Source: Cenococcum geophilum 1.58
Taxonomy: Eukaryota; Ascomycota; Dothideomycetes; Gloniales; Gloniaceae
Assembly (NCBI GenBank): GCA_001692895.1
Contig: KV748176.1
Location: 2,852,001 to 2,916,000, forward strand
Length of the DNA: 64,000 bases
Direction of reading: 5' to 3'
A program made the translations under genes and the position numbers. Each line of letters begins with the position of its first letter. Positions within the stretch are counted from its first letter, which is position 1. Below are positions 22,140-34,869 of the stretch, in pieces. Under the pieces are notes generated by a model that saw only the letters and a list, made by a program, of their open reading frames with translations, did not search any database and was not told the DNA's origin.

Positions 22140-23327
22140 TATGGCTACAGCTATAGCGTTATAATATACCTTAACGGTCTTTATGGGAATTATAATTAAT
22201 ATAGGTGCTTTATGTAAGTCTATAGCTAGCTATGGTTAATTCTAAGCTCTATAGGCTGTAGATAAGTCTATAAGTCTTAACACGTTAACTAAGGGCTAAG
22301 TAACTATCTAATTTGGGATTGGAGCCTCTATGTCTATCGGAACTATAGACGTTAACAGCCCTATAGGCAAGATATAATTCTATATCGTTAAAGCAGATAC
22401 ACCTTTCCTACTTTACTTAGCAGATATAAATAGACTCTATATTAAATACGATAACCTAAAGGACGTCATTATTACTCGCACTAAAAAGGTGCCAGTAATT
22501 AGACAATTTAGCCACCTATTTCTTTTATAGAGCTTCTCCTTATAGTCTTATTTAGTTAAGTCTTTTAATATAAACCCTTATTACTTAACTAATGTAGAAC
22601 TACGACGTCTATACCGTCGATTTGGTTACCCGTTAGTTAATAAACTATAAAAGCTTCTTAATAAGGCTGGCCACGGCCATGATACTAATAGATCTGCTAT
22701 TAAAGAGCTAACTAGACTCTGCTACTACTACTAGAAGTATAGTAGATCTCTAGGTAGATTTCGCTTTACCTTATAAGACGACGTTAATTTTAATTATAAT
22801 ATCATTGTCGATATTATGTATATTAGCGGCTTCCCCCTACTATACGTGGTCGACAGAGTAACTTGATTTTAAGCCGGCAGATAGCTATAAGATATTAGCG
22901 CTAAGTATACTTAGGATGTTCTTTAAATATACTAGATTAATAGCTATTTAGGACTACTAGACTTAATCACTATAGACGCTAAAAAGAACTTTGTTAGTAA
23001 GGAGTTTAAGCACTACGCTGCTACTATAGGAGCAACTATAAAGTCAGTTCCAGTCGAATTACACAATTTTATTAAAATGGTAAAACGCTACCACAGTCCG
23101 CTACGATGAGCCTACTAAATTATTATAACTAAAATCCCTGAAATTAGCAAGGAGATGGCCCTATAAATAGCCTTTAAAGCCATTAATAATACGGCTAGCC
23201 TAGAAGGCCTAGTCCCTATACTCCTAGTCTTTAGAGCCTACCCCCAAATGGTTAAATTGGACGCGCTATTACCTTTAGTTATATAGCGAGCTGCGGCTAT
23301 TAAGAAAGTAATAGTAGAAATCTAGAA
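22140..23327 (+). pseudogene. Copia-A protease and integrase, first part
   Basis: Protease active site at about 22198 reads NIGAL (from D-T-G-A-S). From about 22600 the integrase is clear: 'YRRFGYPLVNKL', 'FRFTL', 'VNFNYNIIVDIMYISG' (first catalytic Asp kept), 'SYLGLLDLITIDA' (second Asp kept), and 'IKMVKRYHSPLR' (third position is Lys, where Glu is usual: GAA to AAA). The frame is cut at 23327 by Gypsy-B, after 'VVI...AAAIKKVIVEI', and resumes at 31365. Confidence 0.85.
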
Positions 23328-23753
23328 TGTTACGGACGCTTTAAGTACGATGTTACGACTACTAGGAGAGGAGTCGGAAGAAGCTAGTTGGTTGATTTAG
23401 GCACGGTCTAGGATAGATCCGGTAGAGCTATGTAATGAGGAATAGTAGCTAAGGTTACATGACATGCTACGTATTAAACGAGAGAAACGAGAGGAACTTA
23501 CATACCTTATGTATAAGACGTACATTACGTATAAGAAGGATTTCATAGGAGTACGGTTGTGTATTTAAGGACCCTTAGTCCCTACCTAGATAGTTCCTTC
23601 CTTATAGTAATTCTCAGAATATAATTAGAGTTAATTTATTGGGCAACCACTCCACCAGTTGTTATTATATTGTTGACTACTATCTTTACATTTCCTATAC
23701 ACCTAGCCCATTAATAGAACCTATTATAGTTCCTACTATAAGGTTCCGTTACA
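23328..23753 (+). repeat. 5' LTR of Gypsy-B
   Basis: 426 bp, TGTTACGGACGCTTTAAG to CCGTTACA. Contains a tract (about 23560-23640) with gtgtatttaaggaccc, a plausible promoter and start region. Less altered than the 3' copy. The primer-binding site begins at 23754 (caattactacc). Confidence 0.92.
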
Positions 23754-23798
23754 CAATTACTACCTAGTTACAGTATTAAATATAGAAAGTTAAACAAT

Positions 23799-25340
23799 AT
23801 GCCACCAAAAGTAGCTACTATAACGCCATTAACGGCGGCAACTACTTTAAGGTTAGGGGGTGACATTAGTATAGCGGACACTAACTCGCAACAACCTATA
23901 ACAGTAGGACAATTACAGGAAATAGTGGATTAATTAATAGAAAATAATATAGCACTTAAGAACAGACTTAATGGAATTGGAGCAGTAAAGGTTAAGTTAC
24001 CATTAATTAAACAATTCTTAGGAGAGAGATTAAAGCTTAAAGGATTTCTAACGCAGATGTATTTTAAAGTCATACAAAAAGTGGCTAAGTTAGCCACAAT
24101 AATAGACTAGATAGCCTACGCAGGACTATTCCTAACGGGTTAGGCACTTAAATAGTTTAAACCCTACTTAATAGAAATACAGACTAACAGAATAACTACT
24201 GTTAATTAAGAGGTACGATTTATGTTTTCTAGCTAGGTAAGATTCGCGGAACGATTAATATAGATATTTAGGGACCTGGAAGCAACGACTATAGTAAAGA
24301 GAAAGCTTTAGGACCTAATATAGCGAACTTTAGTAATTAAGTATATAATATAGTTTTAAACACTTATAATATAGGTTAAATGGAATAATAAGGCGCTTAT
24401 AGCAAAGTATAAATAAAGACTTAAGGCTAAAGTCTAGGACGTAATTATTCTAATAGAAGATGCGGATACCCTAAGGGAACTAATAGATTAAGTAATAAAG
24501 ATCAATAATAGGATCTTCTAAAGGGAATAGGCTAAAAAGGGCCAGAATAGAGTTCCACAGTTATATAAGACGTAGAGTACGTAATAACTAAAGCTAAGTT
24601 AGAAACTATGGTATAGCGCAAAGCTAATAGACCTAAGTGGTACCAAAAAAGCCTATAAGAGATAGAGTAAGAAACTATGGAAACCTAGAGATTAAGGATC
24701 TAGTGATTATAGGACTAAGGAGTAGAGGCCAAACTAGGGATCTTAATAGTAGAAGATATTTAGGCGGACTCTATAATAAAGTTAATGGTTTAGAGACGAA
24801 GCTTATATAAATTACGGAAAATAAGGTTACTTCGTAAGGGATTATAAAAATGGTTAGAGTTACTATATAATAAAGGGAACTAGACTAATAGCATGTAATA
24901 TATACGTATAGAGGGATAATAGTGTACTATAAGGAACAAAAGAGTGTTTAATTAAAAGTTTTATATTTTATTACAACAACGCATGCCAAATTTATAAAGA
25001 CGCTAAGTATGGCGTAAGCTATTGGCCACAAGAGCTAGAGTTAAAAGGACTTAGAGGAACTAAAGAGTTAGATAAAGAATAAGATCAACTCTATAAGCTG
25101 GATTAAGATATTACAGTAATATACGGATAATGATTAGTAATAATAATAATGGAGTTAGAGTACTTATTAATTAATAGTGACGAGGATAGTAAAGGAACTA
25201 ACTGGGGGTATCTAAACCTTAATAGTGTAATAGAAGTAGAGACTAAGACCGCCATAAAGCAAGGTTTAGTAACGGGTATTATAACACCATTGGATACGGC
25301 ATCTATCGCTTTACGAAACGGAAGGAGTAATATTTAGAGA
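23799..25340 (+). pseudogene. Gypsy-B gag, degraded
   Basis: ATG at 23799, 46 bases after the LTR, gives MPPKVATITPL and stays open to the TAA at 23930 (a Gln position). Further on are 'KVKLPLIKQFLGERLKLKGFL' in short pieces, 'RFAERLI', and 'LIDLSGTKKAYKR' near 24630, the region before the nucleocapsid. The part around 24980 ('YKDAKYGVSYWP') is a small motif seen in gag of this Gypsy group; the open piece 25149-25337 follows it in a frame I cannot place. Cys residues of a zinc knuckle are not clearly visible. Confidence 0.7.
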
Positions 25341-26930
25341 TAATTAAGTAAGCAGATAACTGCTAGTGCTAGCTTACCACTTAATAAAGGTAAAAGGCCA
25401 AAGGCTTAAGATTCTTAAGATAAGATAAGAGATAACTAAGATTCTTAAAATAAGATAAGGCAAGCTTAAAGACCTATAACGGACAGAAACCGATGGAGCA
25501 GAGTAGTAGCTTAGTTTAAGGACATATAAATGAGCTCAGGACAAGAATTCCTAACGGTATAAGACTTTTAAGATGAGATAAGTGAGATCTAGGACTCTTA
25601 AGATAAGATAAGGACACTAGTAACGCCTAGTTGGACTAAGGTAGGAGCTAAACTTAAGATAAAAGCAAGCTTAGGATTAAAGAATCTAAGGGACTAAGAA
25701 TTTGGAGCATGAATTAGGACACCTATAAGCAAGAGGTAAGGAGCTTCTTTATAGATTAGAGAATCTATAGCGTAAATAGTAATCAGACTAGGAGATAGAT
25801 ATATAGACCTAAAAGACTTACTAGGGGAATATAGTGTTTAGCCTAAAGATCGAAAAGTTAATACTAAGATTAAGAAGTACGAAGACTTTAAGGATCTACT
25901 TATAAGACGCGATATAAAGGAAACCATAGAGGAATTTAGGGTAAGAATTACCTCATGGCAAGAATAGAAACTAGATAAGAGATCTAGTATATTAGGACGT
26001 ATAAGGGACAGAGCGCTAATATAAAGAATTACTAATAGGCCTAGAGTAGGCATACTAAGAGCTAAGTGGCTTACTAAACTGGAATAAAAAGAGAATCTAG
26101 GGATTCCTACTAGGTTTAAGGAATAATATACTAAAGGCTGTTATAACGTAGTAATAAAAAGATATTTCCTTACGGACGAGCCGTATATACTTAAGTAGCT
26201 ATACTAAAAGTGGTATAGGCAACGACATAATAATAAGTAGGAAGATTTCTATATGTGGTTAGACGAAAAAGTTATCTAAGACCACCTAATTACAGAAAAG
26301 GCTATAACTTATATTAAGGGAGCCTTAATTATAATATTAAAGGATTTAGAGAAGTAATTGGAGGACTAGAGAAGTAAAAGGTAAATTTTAGTACCCGTAA
26401 ACGAAGTCGCAACGCTTAGATTAACACAAGAAAGGTTTAAACTTAAGGATAAAGATAAGCCAAGAGTTAACCTAAGACACTAAGTATATTATACCCTATC
26501 GTAAATAGTATGTGTAAATAATGCGTGTAATATACATAGAGCACCAAAGGACAAAAATTAGAAGTATTTAATAAGGATGTATTGGATAACGGACGAGGTA
26601 AAATATTAAAACGCTAAATACATATATAGTTGGCACCTAGTAGAAGTTTAAGAATAAGGGGACTTAATACTTTAACCAGGAAGATTCCTTACGGAAGAAT
26701 GCCTAGATAGATAACAATAGTAGGAATATCTAGAGAATACCTATCTATAGTATATTAAAGACAAAAAGCGAACTAAGTATTAGCCTAAGTTGGACTAAGT
26801 ATAAACAGGATCTAGCAGCTAGTAGTTAGGAAAAGTAGAGGCCCATAGGACTAAAGGGAGCTAGTAGTAGAGCCTTAAACCCTTAAAGGAATTTAAAGAC
26901 AACACCTAAATTTATAAGTTAAATAGCAAG
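25341..26930 (+). pseudogene. Gypsy-B gag-pol connecting region, poorly readable
   Basis: About 1.6 kb between readable gag and the protease. Extremely purine-rich on the plus strand (aagataagataagg words near 25420-25640) with many stops in each frame. From about 26060 to 26880 an acidic/basic coding-like stretch can be followed in pieces, but I recognise no domain. The minus-strand open frame at 25838-26053 is a shadow. Confidence 0.4.
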
Positions 26931-26939
26931 ATTAATAGT

Positions 26940-28700
26940 TTAAGGCATTAATAGATAGTGGAGTAATAAGGAACCATATCTTACTAGCAGTAGTTAAAAG
27001 AATAGGGTTACTATATAGACAGAAGGAACGTTCTTACCTATTAGTAATAATTTTAGGAGATCTAATAGCCTATGGAGGAGGCATTATTAATCTTAAAATA
27101 GGACCTATTTAGCTAACCATTAAAGGAAGACAAGTTAAGATATCTTTTAATATATTACCATTAGGGAATAATAAGGCAGTACTAGGAATGCCTTAGTTAC
27201 AGGAATATAATCTAAAGATTAATTGGGTTATAGGTTAGGTTAATATTAGAGATACACAACGCCATAAAATACAACAATAAGCCAAATTAGTATGGTACTA
27301 AGTAGGAGCAACCTACGAGGAAATAGAAAAAGGACTAAGCTATATACCAAAAAAATACTATAAGTATGGTAAGGAACTATGGTCACCTAAGAGTAAAAAG
27401 CTATTAGAGTATATAGTATAGGACTATAAAATAGAATTAGAACTAGGAATAAGTCTAAGGTTCTTTCCAATCTATAAGCTTACCGAAGAAGAAGGTAGAG
27501 CACTAAAAGAGTTTATCTAAGAAAACTTATAAAAGGGATATATTAGACTATCGTAGTCATTAGCGGGTTATCTAGTACTGTTTATACTAAAAAAGAATAG
27601 CAAACTAAGGCTATATATCAACTATAGATAGTTAAACAGCATCACTAGAAAGGATAGGTATCCTTTACCCTTAATTAGCGAAATCTAAGATAGGATAGGC
27701 AATGCGCAAATCTTTACGAAGATAGATCTAAGATAGGCGTACCATTAGATTAGGATTAAGAAAGGCGACAAATAAAAGGCAGCCTTTAGGTTAAAGGAAG
27801 GACTATATAAGCTATTAGTTATGCAATTTAGGCTTATAAACGCACTAGCAATGTTCTAAAAGCGTATTAATAATATATTAGGAGAACATTTGGATGAATT
27901 TGTTATAGTATACCTTAATAATATTATCATCTACTTAATAAGTAAGGAAGAACATGGAGAACACGTTAAATGGGTCTTAAAGAGACTATAAGAAGAATAG
28001 ATGCTAGTAGTAATTAAGAAATACAAGTTCTTTACTAAGAAGACCGATTTTATTAAATTTATTATTAAACTAGGCTAACTTAGCATAGATCTAAAGAAGA
28101 TTAAGGCCATAGTAAATTGGTAAGAATTAGAGAATATTACGCAGTTAAGATTGTTCCTAGGGTTTTATAATTACTGCAGAAGGTTTATAGCTTAATGGTT
28201 AAAGGATATTAAGCCGTTTATATAACTAATAAAGAAAGAAGAACTATGGGCATGGGGAGAGGAACAATAAGAACTCTTTAAGAAAGTTAAAGAGTTATTT
28301 ACCTAGGAGCCAGTTCTTAAGATTTACCAACTAGGACTAGAAACGGTTATAGAAACAGATATATTAGACTTTGTACTAGGAGTATATTTTATATAAAAGT
28401 ATCTAGATAGATGGCATCCAGTGGTATATTATAGTTGGAAAATAATATTACCAGAGCTAAACTATAACATCTATAATAAGGAGTTATTAGGTATAGTTAT
28501 AGCACTAAAGGAATAGAGAGCGTTCTTATAAGGCATAGAAAAACCATTTATAGTTAAAACGGATTATAAGAACTTAACAGGATTCCTAACGACAAAGGAA
28601 CTTAATTAAAGATAGGTTAGATAGGCAGAGATGCTTATAGAATACTATTTTAAGATTTAGTATACTAAGGGTATAGATAACACGCGAGCCAATACATTAA
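26940..28700 (+). pseudogene. Gypsy-B protease, reverse transcriptase and RNase H, degraded
   Basis: The retropepsin site is intact in sequence: LIDSG at 26948-26962, with 'VIRNHI' after it. RT starts near 27440 ('LSLRFFPIYKLTEEE') and shows 'GYIRLS', 'LRLYINYR.LN', 'RYPLPLISEI', 'TKIDLR.AYH' and 'KGDK.KAAF'. The YxDD box at 27911 reads YLNN, so both catalytic Asp are lost. RNase H runs to about 28700, with 'ELNYNIYNKELLGIVIAL' and 'KTDYKNLTGF'. Stops are mostly TAG/TAA at Gln/Trp positions. Confidence 0.88.
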
Positions 28701-28899
28701 GTTAAAAAGCTAAACTATAGAATAATAATAAGCTATTAGGGGCTTTACTGCGAAAAGACATAGATAGACTAATTAGGTATAATTATCTAAAAATCGCAGT
28801 AACTTAAGAGAATAAGTTAGAAAAGGTCTACAAGACACTAAAAAGCTTTTAGGTATAAAGAATTCTAGAAGCATAGCTAGAAGATCTATAGATAGATAT

Positions 28900-30215
28900 A
28901 TACAAAAATTAAGAAGTAAAGTATATCCTAAGAAGCATAGCAGAGAAGTTCGTGGAAGACTTCTATAAGGGACTAACTTAAAAATACAACGGAGCTACGG
29001 GCTTAGTGTTAAGACTCTAGGAGGAGTATATTATTAATGGAATCTAGAGGATAGCTAGAAGGGTTATTAAAGAATATCCAGATTACTAAAGGAATAAACT
29101 AATAAGGTATAAGCCGTATAAAGGGTTATAACCTATTAAAACACTAGAGAGACCATAGGAGGTCATATTATAGGACTTTATTATTAAGTTGCTAAAATTA
29201 AGAGATCCTATTACCGGACAAGATTACAACGCAATCTTAGTAATAGTAGACAAGCTTATAAAGTAGGGATACTTTATAGCATATTTAGAAGAAATATTAG
29301 TAGAAGATATTACTAGAATCTATATTAAGGAAGTGTTTATAAAACATAAAGTACTAAGTAAGATCATATTGGACAGAGATCTAAGATTTATAGTAGCATT
29401 CTAGGAAGTATTCTTAGTAGAGCAAGGAGTTTAAGTAGTAACTTCCACCATATATTATCCGCAGATAAATAGTTAAACGGAAAGATTAAACTAGACACTA
29501 GAGCAGTATCTAAGGCATTATATTAATTACGCATAAAACAATTAGGTATTACTATTATTAGTTACACAGTTTACATATAATGCAACACCATAAGAAGGAA
29601 TAGGTATGTTACTATTTAAGGCGAATTATGGATACGAGCTAAGAACATTATTATCGCTATATTAAGTAAAGAAGACAAGTAGTAAAGCTAAGTAAAGAAT
29701 GGAGACTTTAATAAATCTTTATGCAAACCTTATAGAAACAGCTAAGGTGGTACAGTAAAGAATAAAAAGGTACTACGACGCTAAGAGATCTAAGGGACTA
29801 GATCTTAAGGAGGGAGATAAAGTATGGCTACTATATAAAAATTTCAAAAGTTAACGACTAAGTAAGAAGTTGGACCACGTCAGACTAGGACCTTTTAAAA
29901 TTATATAGAAAATTTCACTGGTTACGTTTAAGTTAAACCTACCAGCTAAAATAAAGATCTACCCTATATAGCATATTGTAATGCTAGAGCTAGTATATAG
30001 GAATGTTAAGCTACTAATCTACAAGGCAGACACGTATAGAGGACGAGAAGAAGACAAATAGTAAGTTTTAAAGATCGTTAGTTATAAGGACGTAGACGAT
30101 AAAACATAGTATAAGGTTAAGTGGATAGGCTACACTAAGACTACCTGGGAGCTACTAGAAAATTTAAAGAATGCTATAGAAAAGGTATAGGAGTATTGGA
30201 AGAAAATAGGTTAAG
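28900..30215 (+). pseudogene. Gypsy-B integrase and chromodomain, degraded
   Basis: The zinc-binding region ends near 29090 with 'YPDY.RNK', where the family has C..C.R.K, so both Cys are Tyr. The DDE core keeps Asp in 'LQDFIIKLLKL' (about 29170, Gln from TAG), Asp in 'IILDRDLRFI' (about 29370) and Glu in 'NSQTERLN' (about 29470). The C-terminal part has 'LKEGDKVWLLYKN' and 'LGPFKII', followed by a chromodomain at about 30080-30200 read as 'YKVKWIGYTKTTWELLENL'. Read by eye. Confidence 0.85.
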
Positions 30216-30933
30216 TAATATTAATAAAGAAGGATTATTAAAAAATAAGTTACCTAAGGGGGACCTAGGAAGAGCGACTACTAAACTACTTAGAGTTATT
30301 CCCTTCACTATAGGAGGAGAGTTAGTTCTCTTATTACCTAGTTCTTAAAGACCTTATTTTATAAGTTTCTACTCTTTAAAACGGACCTTTTTATAAACCT
30401 TCTTAAGGCGAAGTAATTAAGTAGACGCCGCAATGCGAGTATCTAGGGCCTTCTATTCCGCATTATAAGAACATTCTAACTTAGCAAGGGCTTAAGACAG
30501 TTTACTATCTAGTTATACAGCAGTAGATTAAACATAAGACCCTAAGATAAATTGATTAGGGAACCAGACAACTATTAAGGGTAATAGGTCGCGCATACTT
30601 AGTATTAAAGGTAGAGCGAACGTTATAGGACGAACGAATATTTGCTTTAGTGCACTCTAAGCAAGAGAATGGTTATTATAAGGAAGGACTTGCCAACGTA
30701 ACGTAAACTAACCCCTCTTTCGCATAACGAGAACACGGAGATAGTATAATCTCACCAAGAGATAATATTGCAGTAATAGTGCGAGCACGATGTTGCGCGT
30801 GTAAAGAAGAAGTTACTTTAGGTATAATAAGTAATAAGGTCAACCAAATTAATTAGATAGATATTACACCTCTAGTAAACAACTTAGAGATATTAAGAAT
30901 CTTCAAGGACGAAGATAAAGAGGAGAGAGATAG
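30216..30933 (+). other. Gypsy-B tail between chromodomain and 3' LTR
   Basis: About 700 bp after pol, longer than the usual 3' untranslated part. It holds short open pieces ('RSRILSIKGRANVIGRTNI' near 30580, a CCACKEE-like piece near 30800) that might be remains of a third frame, but I recognise no domain. It ends in a purine tract at 30911-30932 (gaagataaagaggagagag), the polypurine primer. Confidence 0.45.
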
Positions 30934-31359
30934 TGTTACGGACGCTTTAAGTACGATATTACGACTACTAGGAGAGGAGTTAGAAGAAGCTAGTTAGTTA
31001 ATTTAGGCACGGTCCAGAATGGATCCGGTAGAGCCATATAATAAGGAATAGTAGCCAAGGTTATATAATATGCTATATATTAAATAAGAGGAACAAGTGG
31101 AACTTATATACCTTATATATAAGACGTATATTACGTATAAGAAGGATTTTATAGGAGTATAGTTGTGTATTTAAGGACCCTTAGTCCCTACCTAGATAGT
31201 TCCTTCCTTGTAGTAATTCTTAGAATACAATTGGAGTTAATCTATTAGGCAACCACTCCACCAGTTGTTATTACGTTGTTAACTACTATCTTTGCATTTC
31301 CTACACACCTAGCCTATTGACAGAACCTATTGTAGTTCCTACTACAAGGTTCCGTTATA
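30934..31359 (+). repeat. 3' LTR of Gypsy-B
   Basis: 426 bp, TGTTACGGACGCTTTAAG to CCGTTATA, same length as the 5' LTR. Differences are C/T and G/A, with heavier change in its middle part. Followed by TAGAA at 31360-31364. Confidence 0.92.
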
Positions 31360-31364
31360 TAGAA

Positions 31365-32723
31365 GCTATAAGCTAAACAATAAATCGCTAATGCTTTTAA
31401 TATGCGAAACGGACTATAAACTAATGCCATTTACGGCCTCTCACCTAATTCGCCTGTCTTAGTCTAGAGAGAAGGTAATACTAGCTAAAGTAGTTATTAG
31501 GACGGACTATATATACTACTTACCGTTAATAGTAAGACCTGCACTATAAAGCTACTAAATAGACCTATAACCTTCCGCTCTATAGTTATAAAACCCTACC
31601 TACTAGACCTATAAGACCTAGTTAAACTATAAGAGTCTATTAAATTAGATAAACTAGTACCTTTACTAGCCGAACCTTAATTATTACTTAAGGCTGAACT
31701 ATAGCTACCGCTAAAGCGAGGTAGAGGCCGCCCCCGCAAATACCTATTACTTACGCCCGTTATAGACACAGCTATTACGGATGCTATAATAGATATAGGC
31801 GCTTTTACGGGTAATATTGCGGATATTACTAATATCGCGGATATCGCTAATATCGCTATCTACTTATAGGACGATAATACCGTAGATATAGCTAATACTA
31901 CTATTTACTTATAGAACGATAGTAACACCTAATTTAGCGCTTTATAATAAAAGGAGGTTATAGGCCTACTTAAGAAAGGCGTCTTTAAGATTATTAAGCT
32001 ACACGATATACTAAAGGGGGTTAAACTTTTTAATTTATAATTTATTAACGAGATTAAGAATAAGGGAACTAATAAAGCCTTTAAGAAATCACGACTTATT
32101 ATATAGGCCTATAATAACTTAGAGAAAGAGCTAGTCCTTACTTAGTTACTAACGATTTAACGAGTTAGTCAGCGGCTAATTCTCTATATCGCCGCTATGC
32201 TACTATAGATATAACTCTACCTTTAAGATATCTTATAAGCCTATGTCCAGTCTACTATAAACCTAAACCGCGAGTTCTATGTACGACCACTATATAAGCT
32301 AAATAAATAACTAGGAATTAATACGGACTCCATTCTAAAGGTTATAAAGCCACTTTACGGTGTACCTAAAGCTAAAAACCACTGGTTTAAGACCTACTAT
32401 TTATACTATATTAATTAGCTACGAATGGACCAGTCCATATACAACCCCTACTTACTTTACAGCGATAAGCCTTTCGGAATTGTTGGCCTATAGACTAATA
32501 ATACACTATTCCTTATAGATAATACCTTTATAAAGGCTAAACAAAGCGAATTATATAAGGCCGAATTTATAGCTAAGGAGCGAGAGTAACTAACCGCTAA
32601 TACACTAATTAAGTTTAATGGAGGACTTATTTAATTAATATAAGACGGGAGCATTACACTAACGCAAAGGCGCCAGTGTAAGAACCTTAGCGTAGTTAAT
32701 ACTACGCTAGCAGACAGTACTAG
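31365..32723 (+). pseudogene. Copia-A integrase C-terminus and reverse transcriptase
   Basis: The frame from 23327 resumes here ('KL.AK..IANAFNMRNG'). The integrase tail includes 'TFRSIVIKPYLLDL' and the basic 'KRGRGRPRKYL' motif (31715-31750). RT follows from about 31940: 'KEVIGLLKKGVFKII', 'FINEIKNKGTNKAFKK' and 'LYGVPKAKNHWFKTY'. The catalytic box near 32491 reads TNNTLFL where Q-T-D-D is expected. The frame is interrupted by Copia-C at 32724. Confidence 0.85.
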
Positions 32724-32918
32724 TGTCAGATAACTTATATAGAGCTATTTATTAATAAAATGGGTTAATTGATTGATAATCTTAACTTGATCGTTGATTA
32801 ATATTAATGTCTTGACCTAGGGTCCCTAAGGCTCTATAAAGAAATTTATAATGCACGTGCCCTATATACGTGACTCGTGCACGTGTCCTACGCCTTAGAG
32901 AATATAGATTATCTAACA
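32724..32918 (-). repeat. 3' LTR of Copia-C
   Basis: 195 bp; minus-strand start TGTTAGATAATC. The adjoining sequence, minus strand, is gctaagggggta, the polypurine tract, which sets the orientation. The LTR contains several cacgtg/gtgcac hexamers, clearer in the 5' copy. Confidence 0.92.
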
Positions 32919-33059
32919 TACCCCCTTAGCTTTAAGCTCTTTAAGGTTAAAGCTAGCCACCTTCTTATATCCGTTAATAAGTTAATTAAACCGTAATCTT
33001 ATCTAAATCCTTCTGTCTTGCTCTAATACTATCCCTTAGGTCCTCTAGTTGCTTCTTCT

Positions 33060-34260
33060 TATCTAGCTACTCCTTAATATCTACTATCCTAATTATATTA
33101 ATAAAGCTTTAAAACCTCTGCTTAGGCAGGGCCTTCGTAAGTCCATTAGCAATTATCTCCTTCGTCGCTGTCTATTAAAATTATACTCGTCTTATTGCGT
33201 ATTCCTAACGTAGCTAATATTAATAGATGTTAACATATTAGAGCTTTGTAATTAGCTTTACCATATCTTCCATAATTAGTTGGAGCGTCTATATATTGTC
33301 ATATTTAATAATTAAAGGCTCGTTTAGGCGTAATGTTATTACTTTAAACAGCCTACTAATAAAGATAGCTTCCTTTACTATCTGTAATAGGACTAATAAC
33401 TTAGCTTTTAAGCTTAACGTCATAACCGTACCCTACTTATTTGCTCTTTAGGCGATTAGCCCCCCGAATAGCTTTATAATATATCCTTGCGAGCTCTTTC
33501 TATTAACGGAGTTGTCCGTAAATAATACGTCGCTAATATAGATAAATAATTGCGCTTTACTTCTACCGTCTCTTCCGTCATCTCGTCCTTTATCGCGTAT
33601 TCCTTTATCTCTCCCTTTACCGTTTATTTCTTCCTCATCTCCTCTATAGTAAATTACTCTACTCCTCGCGCTATATAGGTACTAGTCTCTAATATAGTAT
33701 CGTAGAAGCTACTTCTCTTGGTAGGGATATAGGACGGACTAGTAGATCTATATTAGGGGACGGACGCGTTAGACGGATCAATTAGTAATTAGTAGGGAGG
33801 AGTTCCAATTTTGCTATAGGAGTGTCTAGAAGACGCCCTATAAGATCTATCTTATACTAGTTAGCTATCTTCTTAATATAGGCTTCCTAGAATAGCTATA
33901 GGAGCCTCTGGCTACAATTATATAGCATATAAATTCCTAGGAACTATTTTAGCTCGCTAAGGGTACTTATCTAGTATTCCTTACTTAGCTCCTTAATTAC
34001 TTCTTAAGCTTTCTTCTTATCTGTCTTTTATAGCAGAAGATAATGTCATTAATAGACGACCTTATTAAGATTGTAATGGACAAACACGTTAACTACATCT
34101 TTCTATATCATCTCTAGGTTAAATTTTGCGGTAATCGCCATTAGGGTCCGGTATATCGTACTCGCTAATGCAGTAGCTCTTATAGGTAAGTCTTATTAAG
34201 CTAAGGATCTACTATCCCTTTATGTACTTTTTTAATAATTACACCCCCTAAGCATTTGGC
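33060..34260 (-). pseudogene. Copia-C reverse transcriptase and RNase H, degraded
   Basis: On the minus strand near 34240-34080 the RT reads 'YRTLMAITAKFNLEM' and 'VVNVFVHYNLNKVVY', matching the Copia 'DAVNAF.H..LDE.VY' block. The catalytic box was not located. At about 33240-33070 the RNase H end reads 'LR.EYAIRRV.F' and 'EIIANGLTKALPKQRF', the conserved end of Copia pol (A-D-x-L-T-K). Asp to Asn in 'ANGLTK' is a RIP change. Confidence 0.8.
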
Positions 34261-34869
34261 GGTATTATTTTAAGCTTAGGTATATAGCGCCGAAGGCTTA
34301 AATATACCCCTTAGCGCTTCCTTAAGGTTAGTCCAGTCAGGAGGTTAAGATAGGGTTTATTAATATTCCATTCCAAGAACCTTTATAAGACCTTACGCTT
34401 AATTTTAGCGAGAATGTTAAAGGCTTATAGGTCCTGGATAACCTAGACGCAGATACCGTAGTTATATATTACCTTTCGCATCTAAACAAATATCTCTTAA
34501 TAATACTTTACGCTTCCGTTAGCGGCGTAGTAGTTAGCTTATATTAAACGCTAATAGACTCCCTAGTTAGACATATTTTAATAGTCTATTATTTATAGCG
34601 TTCTTCCATTTAGCATAAGATTATATCATCTTTTGTTGTCTTAGTAGTACTCTTATTTTTAAAGTAGACGGAACAACACTAGATTTATAAAGTCTGTATA
34701 AAAGGCAACGTCCTTAAGACGTAGGATTTCCTTACTTTTATCTTGTTGTTATTAAGCTTCGTCTTCTTATTTACGTCTAATTTTGGTAACTAGATTAGTA
34801 AGATCCTTATTCTATTCTACCTTCCTTAATACCTTTTTAATACAAGTATCTCCGATTATAACTTTTATA

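Larger units (their letters stand above)
23328..31359 (+). mobile_element. Gypsy-B: complete chromovirus inserted in Copia-A integrase
   Basis: 8032 bp, 426-bp LTRs, target duplication TAGAA (23323-23327 and 31360-31364). Order: gag, protease, RT, RNase H, integrase, chromodomain, then a 700-bp tail and a polypurine tract before the 3' LTR. It differs clearly from Gypsy-A in LTR, gag and RT, so it is a separate family. Stops occur throughout the internal region. Younger than Copia-A because it interrupts it. Confidence 0.93.
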
